The notes: generated by a model from the sequence alone, not told the origin. DNA of 64,000 nucleotides from Strigamia acuminata (GCA_949358305.1 OX442321.1:9635605-9699604); one strand, 5' to 3'. Shown: positions 1-14,800, counted from the first letter of the stretch. Numbers and translations are program-made.

Positions 1-28
1 AGTACTTCCAAGCTTGTTTGAAGTCTCT
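1..28 (-). CDS. TMTC1: TMTC1 exon 18 (partial, residues 859 onward)
   Basis: The window's first 28 bases, read on the minus strand, follow a good acceptor (T-rich tract, then AATTGCAG) and encode RDFKQAWKYY in the phase required by exon 17. This fits the last TPR second helix of TMTC1 (GKYVSARAYY in vertebrates) at the small-residue and aromatic positions. The exon runs off the window, so the stop codon and 3' UTR are not visible. Confidence is limited by the short length. Confidence 0.75.
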
Positions 29-3000
29 CTGCAATTAAATAAAATTATATTACATTATGGTGTTGTTATGTAGTAAAAGCTTACGAAAGTAAATTATAGG
101 TTTACAATTTTGTGCGAAATAGGTTTTTTTTGTGCACTTTATACCATACAATTTCAATGCTGAATTATAGAGCAGGTAGGGTACAAAGGTAGAATTCATG
201 AATTTTTAAAACTACTGAATTGACATGAAAAGTATTTTAAGTATTGAAAAATTGAGTGGGGGTGAAAAAAAAATGGTTTTAAAATGGAAAAAGGAGATGT
301 ACACTTATGATGCAATAAATAGATTTTTTTCTGCTATTTTGAGCAAATTTTTTTGAAATTTTTTTGAAATGAAATATTTTTATTTGCGTTTGGGCTTATA
401 CAGAGTAAAAATCTTCGTGTTTTATCAGGGCCGAAATTGAAAACAGATAAATTAGATAAGAATAAAATTTTACTTTGACATGTTTTATGTAGTGTCGGAT
501 TTTATTTATGAGAAGCTTATGTTTGGATGTATAAGAATAAATCAGTTGATGCATTGATCGCGGACCAGTGTTTATCAAAATGCTGTCAATGACGGACATC
601 AAAGAGATTTTATGTATTAATGGTGTGATGTGGCTTAATCTCGTAAATGATCTCATTTCGATTTGGAATTTCAAGTTGTCTTGAGTTGAGATGATGACAC
701 ATGTGTTTAATGAGTTAATCTGAGAGGAAAGACTTGTTAACAATCGGTCCTCTTTGATTTTCAAAAACAACCTTATGTAATGAGATAGATAGTCGTGAGC
801 AGAGAGATAGAGAAATGTAAGGACATTGCATCAAGGCATTTCTGAGCATGCAAGTGCATTTTTGCAGTTGAAATGGCCATTTTTGCAGTTGAAATGGCCA
901 TTTTTGCAGTTGAAATGGCCATTTTTGCAGCTGAAATGTCAATTTTTGCAGCTGAAATGCCAATTATTGCAGCTGAAATGCCAATTTTTGCAGCTGAAAG
1001 GGCAATTTTTGCTGAAAGGGCAATTTTTGCAGCTGAAAGGGCAAACTTTGCAGCTGAAGTGGCAATTTTTTCAACTAAAATGGCAATTTTTTCAACTAAA
1101 ATGGCAATTTTTTTAACTAAAATGGCAATTTTTTCAACTAAAATGGCAATTTTTTCAGCTAAAATGGCAATTTTTCCAACTAAAATGGCAATTTTTGCAG
1201 CTGAAATAGCAATTTAAGAAAATCAGTTTAAATCCAAGACCATCGAGAATTCCAAGTAATCTTATTCAATATTCCATTATAATTTGAGTTGTGAAAACAA
1301 CAAGCTCTGATGACAAGTAGTAGAATTAATAATTTGTTATAAATAAGACTTCCTAAATAGAAGAAATCGATGCAGGGATCGAAGTTCTGGTAGTTCGATC
1401 AGATCCATCTTGTACACAATTTTATTTTGTATTTGTTTTGTATTATTTACTGTGATTATAAAACTTATAACAAGGCGTCTGTTTTCTACTCACTAACCAA
1501 TTAATGTTGAGAAAAGGATTCTAGCGTGTTGTTAGCGCGGTGAAATTTGCATAAGTGACTCTTATCCTGTGTTAAGTCACATTAGAGCAGCGTCAGATAT
1601 TACTTGCCTTATCCCTAAAAATGATGGTAGGTAATTTAATTTTTCGTATTTGTATTCAGCGTGCATTCCAAGTAAACACTGTGTGAAATGAGTGTCCTTT
1701 AATAATCTGACGTGGCAAAATCAAGTTTCGTCTACATTTGTATAAAAAATGTGTCCAAACTACAAATTTGACTGAAAAATTTAATAACTTGCATTTTATT
1801 GCATTTGGAATGTCAAGTAAAAGCATTTTTTCATGCTTTTAGCTTATTGACAGGGTTTTTCAACTCTATCGAGGTTAAAATATTAAAAATCTTAATTGTT
1901 TGGTTGCCATGGCGATCAATTAGTTTTGTTCTATAGTCGTAAGAGACAGCAATAAAAATCAGTTTAATAAAGCGATCAATAGCAATTAGCTGCAGGTTTT
2001 ATGTACGCAGATAAACAGAAAAAAAGGTTGTAACTTAATTTGATGGAATTTTCTATGCAAGCTTCGACAACAAAAACATACATTTCACGATCCATGAGAA
2101 ACGAATTTCCACTGCATATCCAATATTTCTAAACCAAGGATTTGCTGCACCACCTTATTTTTTATTTTTATATTGTATATTTTTTTAAGCCGGTGCAAAC
2201 CCACTCCCTCGTGGAATGACTCACGCGCTATCAATACCAATCAATAGCGATACACAACACTTAACAGCCGGAAACGCGAGTGGACGTTGGAAATATTTCC
2301 ATTAATACGGAGAGAGGTAAACAAGGTTTTTTGATTCGAGGAATATCCAGGTAGTTATGGATTATGGCTGCTTAGAATAAAAAGAAAAAGAGTTGAAATG
2401 CCGTTGGATATTCGAATTTAATTCAGGTAATAGTGAAAACATGCAATTAAAGGAGGGAAATATCCGAATTGCATTAAATTTTGCAATGCGTAACCTCTTA
2501 AAGTGCTTCGACCTTTTATTGCACAGTTTGAATAAATCTATGGAGTAATTGCGTTTAAAATTCGGAATTAATTTGGGCGGTGAGCTTGGAGGAAGTATCT
2601 CGGAGGAAGCCTTGAAAATTGCACGCGACATTTTGAGTGATTTAAAATTTAAAATTGTCGTTGGGTTTATCTGAAGTTGAGAATGGCGTCGAAATTTATT
2701 TCGGGTTTTGAAGCTGAATTTATGAGCGCGCAGATGGCACTTGCACAAGGTGTTGGGAATTTCATTCTGAGCTATGGAAGTAGAAATAATAACACGCGGA
2801 GTAAGGAGAGAGTCGATACGACAGCCAATCATCATCGTCATCTCTCCAACTCTCACCCTCCTTTCGCATGTCGCTTCGTATGTCATTGATCTTGTGCTCC
2901 GATCGTCTTACTACGCCGCATCGGATTGGCACGGGGGGCAGCGAAGCGCGCGTGCCATTTTCCCCGATGAGACGACACATTTTTCTCCCCCGACCCTCAT

Positions 3001-6000
3001 CTCAAACATCTGAACACTGTTGGTAATTACCAACGACACGGTGTTTAACGGGTGACAGAAGACTCGGGCCCGATGCTCGGAAAACGCGTTTCTGATGCAA
3101 GTCGGAAAACATTAAGGCGTGCCAACGTCTTAAGATACGAGTAGGTGAACTGAACGTCTTCTTACCTTGATATGGTAAATGACACCCAGATTGAGATGCG
3201 CCAACGTGAAGCTCGGGTTCACTTGCACTGCCATCTTGTAGCTCTAAAAGAGAGAAAGAAGTGGCTTGATATTGGCACGAGGAAATGTATTTATCTTGTT
3301 ACTTCGGCTGCTGTATCCATGTCGTCCATATCTTTGAGGATGTTAGCGTGTTCTGCGTGCAGCTGCGCGCATGTGGTGTCGTTGTTGTGGCAGGCCTTAA
3401 GTGCTCGCAGGATGTATTCCAGAGCCTGAAACGGGAGTCGTGATAAGGTGACTGACTGACTGACTGAGTGTATCATATCGACGTAGGACTATAGGAGTAC
3501 AAGTATAGGAGTGTAGCTACCTCTGTAGTTCTGTTTTCATGGCTATAGAGTAATGCGAGTTGCCTAAGTGCATCTCTCTGCGTCTCGTTCATCTGCACCA
3601 CCGAGAGGAGCATGTTCTCCGCATCTCGCAGATGCTGTTCATGGAGCATCACTTGAGCCTTTTTGTGCGAGGATGGGGAAAAAAAAGTTTAAGTATTTTT
3701 TTTATTCGGATATTCGGATAGAGAGTGAGAGAGCTGTGAGGAAAGTGTGTTTTGTATCCGGTTTGAAAGTATTTGACGCGTTTTGTCGTCTCCTTTGGTT
3801 GAACTAAGTGGCCCCCCAACGCGCGTCTGTCTTAAGCGATAGCGTCGGCTGGGCCTCAGGTGTGAGTTGGTGCGTGGGTGTATTACTCGCGCATATCTCT
3901 GTGTATAATAACAGCGTTGCCTCTTCGTCATGCAACCCTCCCCGCGTCTCTAATGATTGCCCCCAGGCGGGGAATGAAAATTCCATTATGGTGCGTGAAC
4001 AGAGTTCTCTCTATCCAATCCCCTCCTCCATCACCACTCCAGAATGCACCTTAGTCGGCGTCGTGAATAATGACCCTGGAGAATATGAGTCGTGAGAGCA
4101 ATTCTCTCGGCGCCCCCGCTTAGCGTTTGATCGCACCCTAATGTCCCTCTCCCACAACGCTTTACTCCGAAACACAAAAAGAGAAACTTGACGCGAGTTT
4201 AAATTCTCCACCTCGTAAAACCGGGCTCGTAAATTTTTCAGGCTTGGGCAAGTGAAAATAATTTCTTTCATTTTATGTTTTTATTATTAATTTTTCATCT
4301 TTTTATGCGCGCGACTGCGAGCTGAATTCCTGTGCATCTTTGGCCTACTCATGCACGTAATGACCGAGTCGCAGACTTAGTTAGTCGTGAATCCTTGGCT
4401 TTTGTTCCTGGGGGAATCCAACTGCAATCAAGATGAATGTATACGGCTTCCACACGCCTGCTGAAATATTCGTTTAATCCTTCATCACCAAGTACAGTTA
4501 CTCGCTTGTTTATTGCACTCGGTCGCTAACGCTCTAAACCTTTCATCTCGTTCTCTCTCGCTCTCTCGTTCTCTTTCCTCCGGTCAATAGTGGTGAGTTA
4601 ACAGCAAACTTGAACTTACAAAATGTATTTTGGCCTCCAGTTCATCCGGGTATTGACTTGTAAGTAGCTCGTAGGTTTCTCTCGCTTCTACTACACGACC
4701 CGTGTTGAGGTAGAGAATTCCCAAATGATCTCTTACCTTGGGATCATCGTTTACACTCAGAGTTCTGTAAATAAAATTATCTAATGGAATGGAATGTTGT
4801 TTTCGGGACAACCGGACAAATTGGGTCAAATTCGATGTGTTTGTTTAGTTGAAACGAAGGGGATGGAGAAAAAAGGAGGGCAATACCTTTGATACAAAAG
4901 TTCAGCCTCTGAATTTCTCTTTAGGGATCTCAGCAATTTTGCGGCGTTGACAAGAGCAACCGTGTGATTGGCCTGTAGCTCCACGGCTTCTTTATAACTA
5001 ATGAGAGCTTCTTCTGTTCTACCTGAAAGCCAAACGAGAATAACGGTGCAACATCAATTGGTGTTAGAATACGCGAGCGTCTATTATTCAGTATTAAGTC
5101 GTTTTGTACGAGTGTAAAAATAAATTGTGCGTCCACTGAAAACAATTGTTTTTGTACCGCGGCGATAATTCAAGGGCGGCACTAATTAGATATTCTACTT
5201 TGGTTGCGCGGCGCTAATTAAATTGTGAACGTCAGTGGCGCGGACGCTGAATCAAGACGATATGGTAATTACGTAGTTTTATCTCTATAATGGAATTATT
5301 AGATAATTTATTGATTAAACGCTGGACTCACCTAATTTTTGCAAGAAAGCACCATAATTGTTGTGGACGTCGGGGTTATCCTTGTCCATTGATAAAAGCG
5401 TTTTATGTAACTGCTCGGCATCGTGGTGTCGTCCAACCTCGCTGTACATGGCCGCTAAATTCGTATATGCGTCTGAGTATGTGTGATCTAATTGGACAGC
5501 ACGCTCCATAAAGCGAATAGCAGTGGGCAATTGTCCCTTTTTACTGTCAACAAATTATTTTTTTCTCATTAGAAATTATTCACTTGATTGATCCATAAAC
5601 TAAGTGATTATTAGAAAGGACAATAAAGGGAAATAGCCGCTAGAAATGGCATTTTAGCCTTCTCTAACCGCAATGATAGGCAGGTAAGGGCACCGTGCAC
5701 GCGATAGGAAGGGTAGACTAGGAGAAGGGTATTGGCAGGGTCGAGAAAATTAATCAGTAGCACGCGGCTGGTGAGGTGCGAGACCCGGCACTTTAGTGAC
5801 ATGTGGTCACGCGATTTGAAGTGTGTACCTTGGCTCATTTTTATTGATAAGTGATCTAAATCTATCGACTTCCATCAAACTTTCGTGTCGTTTTTTTTTT
5901 GTTTCTTTTTTTTCTTTTATTTTTAGCTGCATTTAATTGTTATCGGGGAATCGGTTCGTTTTATTTTTGGAGTTGGAAAGTTTTGTTGTTAAAGATGAAA

Positions 6001-9000
6001 TAGAAAAGTAAATATATATGTTTTTTTGTTTGTTATTGTTTCTGTTTCTGCGTGGTAAGTTATCTTTTTTATTTTTAGTTACGAACGTGTTTTTAGGCTG
6101 TAGTCATTGACGTGGGCTGTGTTGTTATTGGTTTGCACGATGGCTTTCGTGCACTCTAATCCGTCAATAGAGAGAAAACAAAGAGGAAAAAACAAGTGCC
6201 TCGTTCCGAGAACTGATCCATAATCTGCTTCCAGGTAGAATGGACTATGAAAATGAAGAAAGGCAGTAAAATCCATCTCTACACAAGTGAAGGCGGTATC
6301 TATTTTTTAAATTCATGCGCCATTCCTAATGTACAAGATAGCATTTCTTTTCTTAACTTTTCCCATAATTTCTCTTGATAATACAATGCATATTCTTACC
6401 GCGTATTATTTCCTGTATTTCCTTCTCTCTTCTCTCTCTCTCTCTCTTTCAATCATTTCTTTAGATGTATCTTTATTTTCCTTTTCGTTTTTCCAAAGAA
6501 AGCAAATGGGGGTGGTGGGTGCAGTAAAGGGAAGATGGGAAGGTAAAATGTATTTTAAAGTTTACCTGAGCAAGTTACCCATGTTAAAGTGGGCACGCGG
6601 GTGAAGAGGATTGATCCGAATGGCTTCCATAAAATGCATCTTAGCTTCTGTGGGATCTTCGAGTAACGTGCCAAGGTTATTATGGGCACTTGCGTGGTCG
6701 GGCCAAAGCCTGTATTTTTTTAAATATTAAAAAAAAATAAAAATGTATTATTATTTATAAACATTTTATTTCTATTTTTTTGAATATGAAATCACAAGTT
6801 AATTAAATAGAAGTTGAAGGTAAATCGATGTACTAATTCGTTAATCACGCCTTTGCTGTGATATCGGGCAGGCACGAAACTAAACCGTCAGTGTCTCCGG
6901 CAGTTTTGACATTTATGCATTTTTAATTTAATTTTTATTGTTATGTGGGGAAACGAAGGAAGTCGACATTTCGTCCACCCCTACACCTTTTGCAATCAAG
7001 TAAGCGCGTGCGCCTCATTGCCGCTGTCGAATGACATTGGGAGGGTGTAATTACACCCATCACCCCTCGCTCTACCAACGTCTCGTGACGGGCAAAGTAA
7101 AAAGAATTTGGACCGATCGTATAGCGAGTGTAGTCGATACGCTGCTACATTAGAGGTGGCAGGTAGTTAGCACGCCATAATGAGGAGTCAGGACAAATTG
7201 CAAATGATGGATTGAGAAATCAGATTAGAGGGGACCCACGAATGAATGAAAAATTCATTTCGGGATTGCAATGCATTTGATAGGGTCCGGCGCAAGTAAG
7301 TTAACTGCATTTTGGAAATTAGATTGCCGGTCTTAACTTTCCTCCATCAGCAACTCAGAATGTAATTACATTAGTCACCTGGCTGGTTGGATGGGGCGAA
7401 GTTTGAGGAATAAGTTTGACAAAGTGTAAGCGATGGGTTTGGAAAAATTCCATCTAGTTTGGGTTGGATGGAGTGGAGGGAAGACAGTGAAACCCCCCGA
7501 AGGATGCATCCGCGTGTGTTGTGTCTTCATTCACTCGGTAATGGGTCCCACTGCCCCTTTACAAAACAAATACAAAGGTATAGAGTTGCGTTTGTGTTTG
7601 CGAAATCGAACTTCCCCATCCGGCCTCGTTCTGCCGACTCGAGGCAATCTGCATTGCAGGATCAGACCGATCTGTCGACCGAAACTGGGGAAATAAGCGT
7701 TTCCTCCTTTTGCTCGGAGAAGGAAGTGATGGGACTGTTTTAATAGTTAATGTTGAAGAGAGAAAGTGAGTTCTTTAGTTTCCCGAGGGAAATGCAGCAC
7801 TTTTTTTCAAGGATTTGGGAATTGAAGGGTTTTTTTTGTTTTGTTTTTGATGCACGTTGGACACGGGGGGTGATTGTGCACCTGAATTTTGGTCCGTCGG
7901 ATTGGTGTTGGAGTGGTATAAACGCGTGGGGATAAGATGTCAACACGCTGTCTCCAGACGAGTGTAATAAAGGCCGTAAACCTTGATGCTGACGCGTCTT
8001 CGTGTTCTCTTAAGTGAATTTGTCGTGCATCTATTCAATGTAGTCGGTGGAGTGGAAAACACAATCACGATAATTTAAAATAGAATTTTTGACGTTGATT
8101 TTCATGTAGTTCCTGCATACTCGCTAGGGACTCGAAAGCGTAGGGTTTCATTTGTTTTAATGGGGTTTGCCAGTTGCAGGAAGGATTAGTTGGTGTTATT
8201 TTTCCGAATAAATTTGTGAGGATATACAATTTGGGTAAAATTTGCGCCTTTAAATTGTAGGTGGTTAATGAAGCAATTTTTATGGCAAGTGCAAAATGAT
8301 ACAGTGCAAAAGAGTTTTATTGGATCTAAAATGCACGAAACGTGTGAAATGTTTGGAAATTTTGTAGCGTGGGGGGTTTTAAAGTTTAAAACCGTTTGTT
8401 TTTGGATTAAAAATCACACGGTTGTCATGGTATCTGGAGTTTCTAACTTGTGACTTGTGTTTCGATTAATGTTTCATCAAGATTTATACGTTTGAGTGAT
8501 TTTAAGTTTGGTCTGCACTGCAGCGTTGGCATTTCGTATGCGTGCACTTTGCAAGTCGAGTGTGTTGATCGAATGTCTGCTTCCCCACCTGCTGTGTGTT
8601 CTATGTGTAGCTCACTTTAATGCCACTTGATGGCATGAATTTCGCGATGGCGTGCGAGTGGAAATCACAATCATTTTGTTTAGGAAACAAAATAAATTTT
8701 TGCTCTCGCCCGTTTTGATAACGGACGAAATGGAGGTGGGATGAGCTTGTGGTGTGCTAATGGAGAAGGACATTTGGCCACTTAACAAGCCCGGCTTTGC
8801 ATCATGCGATTTTTACATTTTCGCGTAATTTCACCCAACATTTGATTACGGAGCAAACGTCTTATCAATTGTAATTTAACGCCCGCAGTTGCCATTTAAT
8901 TTAATTAATTTAATTAGTTTAATTAAACCCGATTAACTCGAGGCTCGATATTGCCTATTCAATCAATTAAATTTGCATTTTGTTTTTACCCCGTATGAAA

Positions 9001-11785
9001 AGAAAATGAAAGATATAAGCTTATTAAAAGAAAAGGTTGTTTTAAAATTGATCCAGACGTCACCGTGATAAATAGGTTGACCCATTTTGACTTCATATTT
9101 CAATAGAAAACAAAAGAATGGCGCTCGAGTTTTCGAGGGGTTTAATAGTCCTCTGGTGTGTTCACGCTCCGAAGGCTCTCTCCGAATTTACTCCCACTAT
9201 GTCTCCCTGCGGATTTGCATTGGCAACGAGGGAGTTAGATCAGTGATGATGAATAAATAATTAGAATCCTGCACACCGGTCCCCTGTTGCTAATAACCAC
9301 CCGTGTTTGGCAGACGAGGAAATGGCGACTGGAGGTGAAGGGAGGAGGTGAAGTTCTTAGGGGAATCGTCAGCTGAGAAGCACAAGATAAACCATGACGA
9401 AAAGACATTCGAGAGCTGCTTATTAACCTTAGTCTAGATGTGATTAACCCGGTGAGTTTTCGGAGGTAGGAGAGGGGGGAAAAAAGGAGGAAAAGACAAA
9501 GTCAGTTGCTTAGCAACAGCTCCATCTTAAGCGCGCGCGTTGAGTGAATCGATCCCATTGGGGAAGATTGTTTAAACTGATGAACAGTCGAAGACGTGTT
9601 TCAAACTGGGTGCAACTTCTCGTGAAGCTCTTGTCGACACGAGAGAGAGAAAGAGAGAGAGAGAGAGAAAGTTGTAGGAGGTTTCGCCAGAGCACAAAGG
9701 ATTCCTTTGTTTTATACAAATGGGAGAATAAATGAAAGCATTCGTTTGGCGGCTACTACTGATAAGTAGAGAAAAGCAAGAGCGTAACAATTCTGTTGGC
9801 CTCACTCTTTAACTTCCTTCCACCCCACTTTCTTCGCCACGGCTTCTCCACCCAGCCACTCCGCCTTGGCATGTCTTGTCGGCTTAGTTTACAGCGGGAG
9901 CGGTGCTGTAGATTCGCAAACAACCTTTGCTCTCTCTTTTCTCTCTGCTTGCCGATAGTGAAGTTTGTGTTGTTTTATTTATGCGATAAAAAGGAAGAGA
10001 AGTTGTTTGGTTTTGGTTTTGGTTTTATTTGTATTTTTTCTTTGCAGTGCGAGGGGGATGAAATGGGAGTCGGGTTTCAAAGGGTTGCGCTGAGGATTTA
10101 GTAATTCAAGTCACACGTTTTTTTAAGTTGGGTGGGAAAAAGAGCACCCATCGGTCTTTTGGTCGTAGAAATGAGGGCGATTTATCAGCTGATCTATCTC
10201 GAGTCGATTTGAGCAACGAACAAGTGAAAGGACAATGAGGCGACGCCTTCATTGATTCGCCTGCAGGTCAATTGGTTGGGCGGGAAGACGGATTCCATTT
10301 TGTTCGTGATGACCATCGTATTGATGATCGAAAGTCGACCGGTTAGTCTCTGGAGAGGGGGAAAATGGAGCCGGCTCTCTTTCTCTCTCTCTCTCTCTCC
10401 CATTGGATTTTCTTTTTATATGCTTTGGTTGCCCGGGGATTGAGCAATTGGTGGAGGCCTACAAAATAGGGAGGTTCGTTAAAGACCCGGTGCCATCTTC
10501 CTGGTTGTGATTGTGCCGGGCAATTTTATGAGTCGAGTTGTTGGTCGTGGAAGCGAGTGAAGAGGCGGCAAACAGTTAAATTTACGAGGGGTCGTAACTT
10601 TGAAAACTTGCCCGGACGTGCTTGTCCAGCCAGAATTATCTTAATTGTAACCTCCACCGCTGAGTGGGCGCTCGGGGAACAGATAACGAGTGGAAGGCAT
10701 ACGTTATGTAAGGCTCCGACGACCGCAACTGGCGGAACCGAAATGAGCCCGAGTGCAGTTGATTTGCAATTTACAAGACATTAATAGAAAGCTCCGTCTG
10801 GATTGCACCACTTGGCTTCCCTGCACAACTTTGCCTCGCATCGGATTGCCTCTGGATTGCCTCTGTCCATCAGGACCACACGCTCATTACATGCTCGCTC
10901 TATCAACTCCTCTTCAGTCTCCACCGACCAACAGAGACCAAATGCTGACTCACGCTTCACTTTTGCACCAGGACATTGCCAAGGCGGAACTATTTGGCCC
11001 CTGTGATTTGCACAGCTATTTCTTTTTTTTTTTTTTTTTTTCTTCTTTTCTTTTACTCCCTTTTCCTTTCCCCATCCCCCACCTCGTCTTATCCCTTTTC
11101 CACTGAAAACTCGATGCTTTCACCTTGGAATACCAATGAATAGAATGCTGTGCACAGTAACGAGGGCGACATTAGAATACCCCATTTCCTGTAGACTTTT
11201 CTCTGGTCGGGGCGAAACGCGTGTGATTCGCATGCGCAATGAACGTTCGATGATTCTTTCTTCCGCACTCATTTTTTTTTCTTCTTCTTCTTCAACTAAC
11301 TCACTTTTTCTTCCCCGTATTTATTTTAAAGATTTTTTTTTGTGGGAAATACGGGGTTGACAGATTTGAATATATTTATTTTTTTTTGTTCTTACCTCAA
11401 AGTCGTTTGGTAATGGTCGATTGCTTCATTGACGTTACCGATGTCTTTTTGGAGGTTGGCGTAATTGTAATGCATTTTAGCATTGTGTGGCAGCGCGTCC
11501 AAACCTGATCTGTGAAGATTGACTTTTAGTTTTATTTTTTTTTTTAGTTTTATGCTAGTGATTATATCGTCTTACTGAAAAAGTGTTTGCCTGGAGTGCC
11601 ATACTTTGTTTCTCTGAACGGTCTTGATGAGAAATAGCGCAATGAGGAGTATCATCAGACATCTTAAGATGGAGCGTCGTTTGGGGAAAATGTCCATCAA
11701 ATTGGAAAAGCCATGGGTGATGAGCAGACACATTCCAACACTGGATTTTAAAAAAAATAATAAAAAAAATTGCAATTTCAGCATG

Positions 11786-11819
<34 letters not shown>

Positions 11820-14800
11820 AAAAAATATGCACAAAAAAATAAACGTTAAAATTTTTTATTTTGTGTTTTTGTGTGTGGTTACATGTTAATCAAATTTTGA
11901 ATTCCACGCACATAAACGAATCCTTTCGTGAGAGAGAAAAATTAGCTTTTTTCTCGCTATTAAACCAACGAGTCTTAAAATTCCAACCGACTCATAATGA
12001 TGATGATATGGAAGCGACTTTTGGATTTTCGGAGTTGCACACAAAGTAAAAGTTTTAAGGAAACTGCTCATGCCAAAACCGTGAATAATGAATTAAATTA
12101 CGAGCAAAGTCTATGCACGTATAGTCGCATTAGCCTTTTACCTTCTTGCAACCACTAACTCTTTTTCTTCTTTTTTTTATGCCCCCTTTAAGACATAGGT
12201 ACTGAAATTTTGCATTTTTTTCCTTGTTTGTTTCCAGGCTCTAATTTTTCAGCTGAAAGCTTCCTACATTTATAATAATATATTTCTTTTATATAAGCCG
12301 TATGATGGTGGAAATACTTACGTGACAACGAGGAATTCAATTTATATCTACTTGATATAATTGCATTTTCAGAGTTGGAGGGAAATAAAATTGCATTTTT
12401 TTTCCCCTGGTGAGGAAGGGGCAAATCAGATGAGTTGAAGGCAAATAATATGGAATTTAGAAATATGGGTGAAATGTACTGCAAGGTGGATTATGTATAA
12501 AGGATAAAGTTATTGGAGTGTTAAAATTCGCTATTTGAATAAATGTCTTAATACATCAAAATGGAAGACTGTGTGTGTTGAAAGAGGAAAAAAGAATTCT
12601 AATGTGGTGGAAGGAAAATAAATATTTTCTTGCATTTTGATAGTTTTGTCAGTTTCCGGTTTCATGACAAGTAAATCCTATTATTTTTCTGTTTTGATGC
12701 ACGCACTTGTCTTGCAGTGAAGTCACTTCATCCTATTCATGCGGAGCTTTGGCTTGTGCTTTGATTTTGTCAATTTTTTTTATGTCATTTTTTTTTTCTT
12801 TTTTCACGGTGAAAAAAATTCCCAACTCGTTTTTACCAGCGTTTGAGCTATTGTTCAGTGATTTACACCGGACGGGAAAAGAGAGAGAAAACATTTTCTT
12901 AATACGTTCCTCCAAGATGGCAGCTGTCGAGGAAATATTTGATGGATTTTCCCCGCACTAAAGTAGAATTCGGCGAGTGGGAAAAAAATATCTACCAGCT
13001 CTCAATTTTTACTGGGAATCCTGTTCCTAGGCTTCATTTAACATTTATTTTACAAGGTATAAGTAGGATTTAAGGGAGGAAAATAAATTAAAATTTAAAA
13101 ATGAATATTTAGAATTTTATTATTTTATCATTTGATATTTCTCTTAGGCAAAGAGATTTTTTTTTTTTTTTAAATAATTTTTTTAAAAATATTTTTCTAA
13201 AAATGTGTCGAAATTCGAGTAATTTTTCTTTTTTTCGTTCCCTTCCTTGTCGAAGCTGAAAAATTAGAAAACCTTGTCGATAATTCCCAGTAGGAGATTA
13301 AAGTTTCTAAATTTATCACGTGGTTCCGCAAAAGGTTCTAATGAGAGGGTTCGTTAAATTTAATTTGTTGTTGAGTTTTGTTTTTGTTGACTTGTACAGT
13401 TAATGCACCGATGGGAGATCGAGTTGCTTAATCAACTGTGGTTTCCTCTTCTTCTAATATCGAGCTCTTTTCATTTTTATTTTCCACCGCTTCCAAATTA
13501 AAAGTTAAAACACTACTAGCGTGTGTTTATAAACAACTTGTAACCCAATCCAAACAAACACTCGGTTGTAAAAACAAAAACAGATTTGTTAAAGACCGGA
13601 TAAAAGATAATTTTTTTTTCGTTAAGAAAAGGACGTGGTTGGTGGGTGGTTTGTTCTTTTTGTTTTCCCTTTCATGTTCTTAGCTCATCTCTTCAATTTT
13701 TCATTGTGCTTTCCTCTTGGGAGAGATAGCGAGAGATTAATTTGACCTTAAAAGACAGAAAGGGGCCCGAGAAGAGGTAGTTAGATGAAGGAAGAGGGAT
13801 GTGGTAGAGGGGGTCTTGAGAAAACGCGCACGTTAGAGTCTCAAATCGACCATCACAATCCAACACACACGATGGACGTGATCTCGTTGTTCCCCAGATT
13901 TTTCACATGATTTTTTACCTTCTTTTTATTTATTTATTTTTTTTAAATCTTTTTTTTTTTCTTTTCTTTTATAAACAAGTCAATCAATTGCGAACACAAC
14001 ACGTGTAAAGAAAAACGGAGTTGTGAGCAGAGGTGCGAGTTGCGACGCAGCCGAGCGCGCAATGATGGGAAGGGGGCCGTGAACTTTGATGTTTGCATTA
14101 TTAGTGCAAGTTGACGTTTGATCCCCTATGGAATTCTCGTCGACATTTGGGTGGAATAAATTTCGAACGTGAGGAAACATTGATTTGAAAGCTGAATCCT
14201 CCCCTTCCTCTTCTTTCTCTACGAGGCAACCTGAGCCAGTCTGATACCTGATCAGTCCCCGAACGAATGCCATAGTTGGCCTCTCTCTCTTCCTCTATCT
14301 TCATTTGCCTAATGAATTTCGAAGCTCTGCACCTACTGCATTATTCTCCTCTAGGCTTTGCATTACCTTTCTGCGGGATCTCATGGGATACAAAGATTCT
14401 TGAGTACGGACTTTTATCGAGGGCATAAAAGGGGTTACTCATCAATGTGTGGCAATGATTACTTGAGCATCTAATCTCGGGGCTTAATGGCAAAGAATCT
14501 ATTTATCTTACTCCGCTACACTTATCAAATACAAATGAATATCTGCAAGTGCTGGGATTTGGCCGGGTGACAACTAATGAAATATTAAGCGTGTTTACCT
14601 GGGAACGTAAAGAACACGTTCTGCAACCACGAAACCGACGCTGAAAAATAAATTCGATGCAGGCAGAAAAGGGACCACCAGGAATAGCATTGCTAGTATC
14701 ATGGCGCGTCCGCTGCGGTCCCCCTGGAACGAAAATTGGAATTAATCGTAATGGATATTCAAGGAAATGAATCGAGATTGATCTAACATTTGGGATTTCA

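Larger units (their letters stand above)
6710..11395 (-). other. TMTC1 intron 10 (4.7 kb)
   Basis: Contains GA/CT microsatellites (9641-9670 and 10375-10400) and a T19 run (11023-11041). The plus strand is visibly rich in G and T. Open frames at 7433-7743 and 9510-9805 have no homology and partly reflect the microsatellites. Confidence 0.85.

Noticed and set aside
856-1215. Possible CRISPR array
   Set aside because: Contiguous 21-bp tandem units with no unique spacers, in a spliced eukaryotic gene.
873-1217. 114-codon plus-strand frame encoding heptad repeats (MAIFAVE type)
   Set aside because: It is a by-product of a stop-free 21-bp minisatellite inside an intron; a second plus frame and a minus frame are open for the same reason.
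2362-2886. 174-codon minus-strand frame
   Set aside because: Longest intact frame in the window, but it has no recognisable domain, lies within intron 17 and has no linked splice signals.
3291-3476. Stop codon directly after exon 16 as the end of the gene
   Set aside because: Splicing at GAA|GTAACA into 3243 restores the conserved SYKMAVQVNP TPR in frame, so the stop is intronic.
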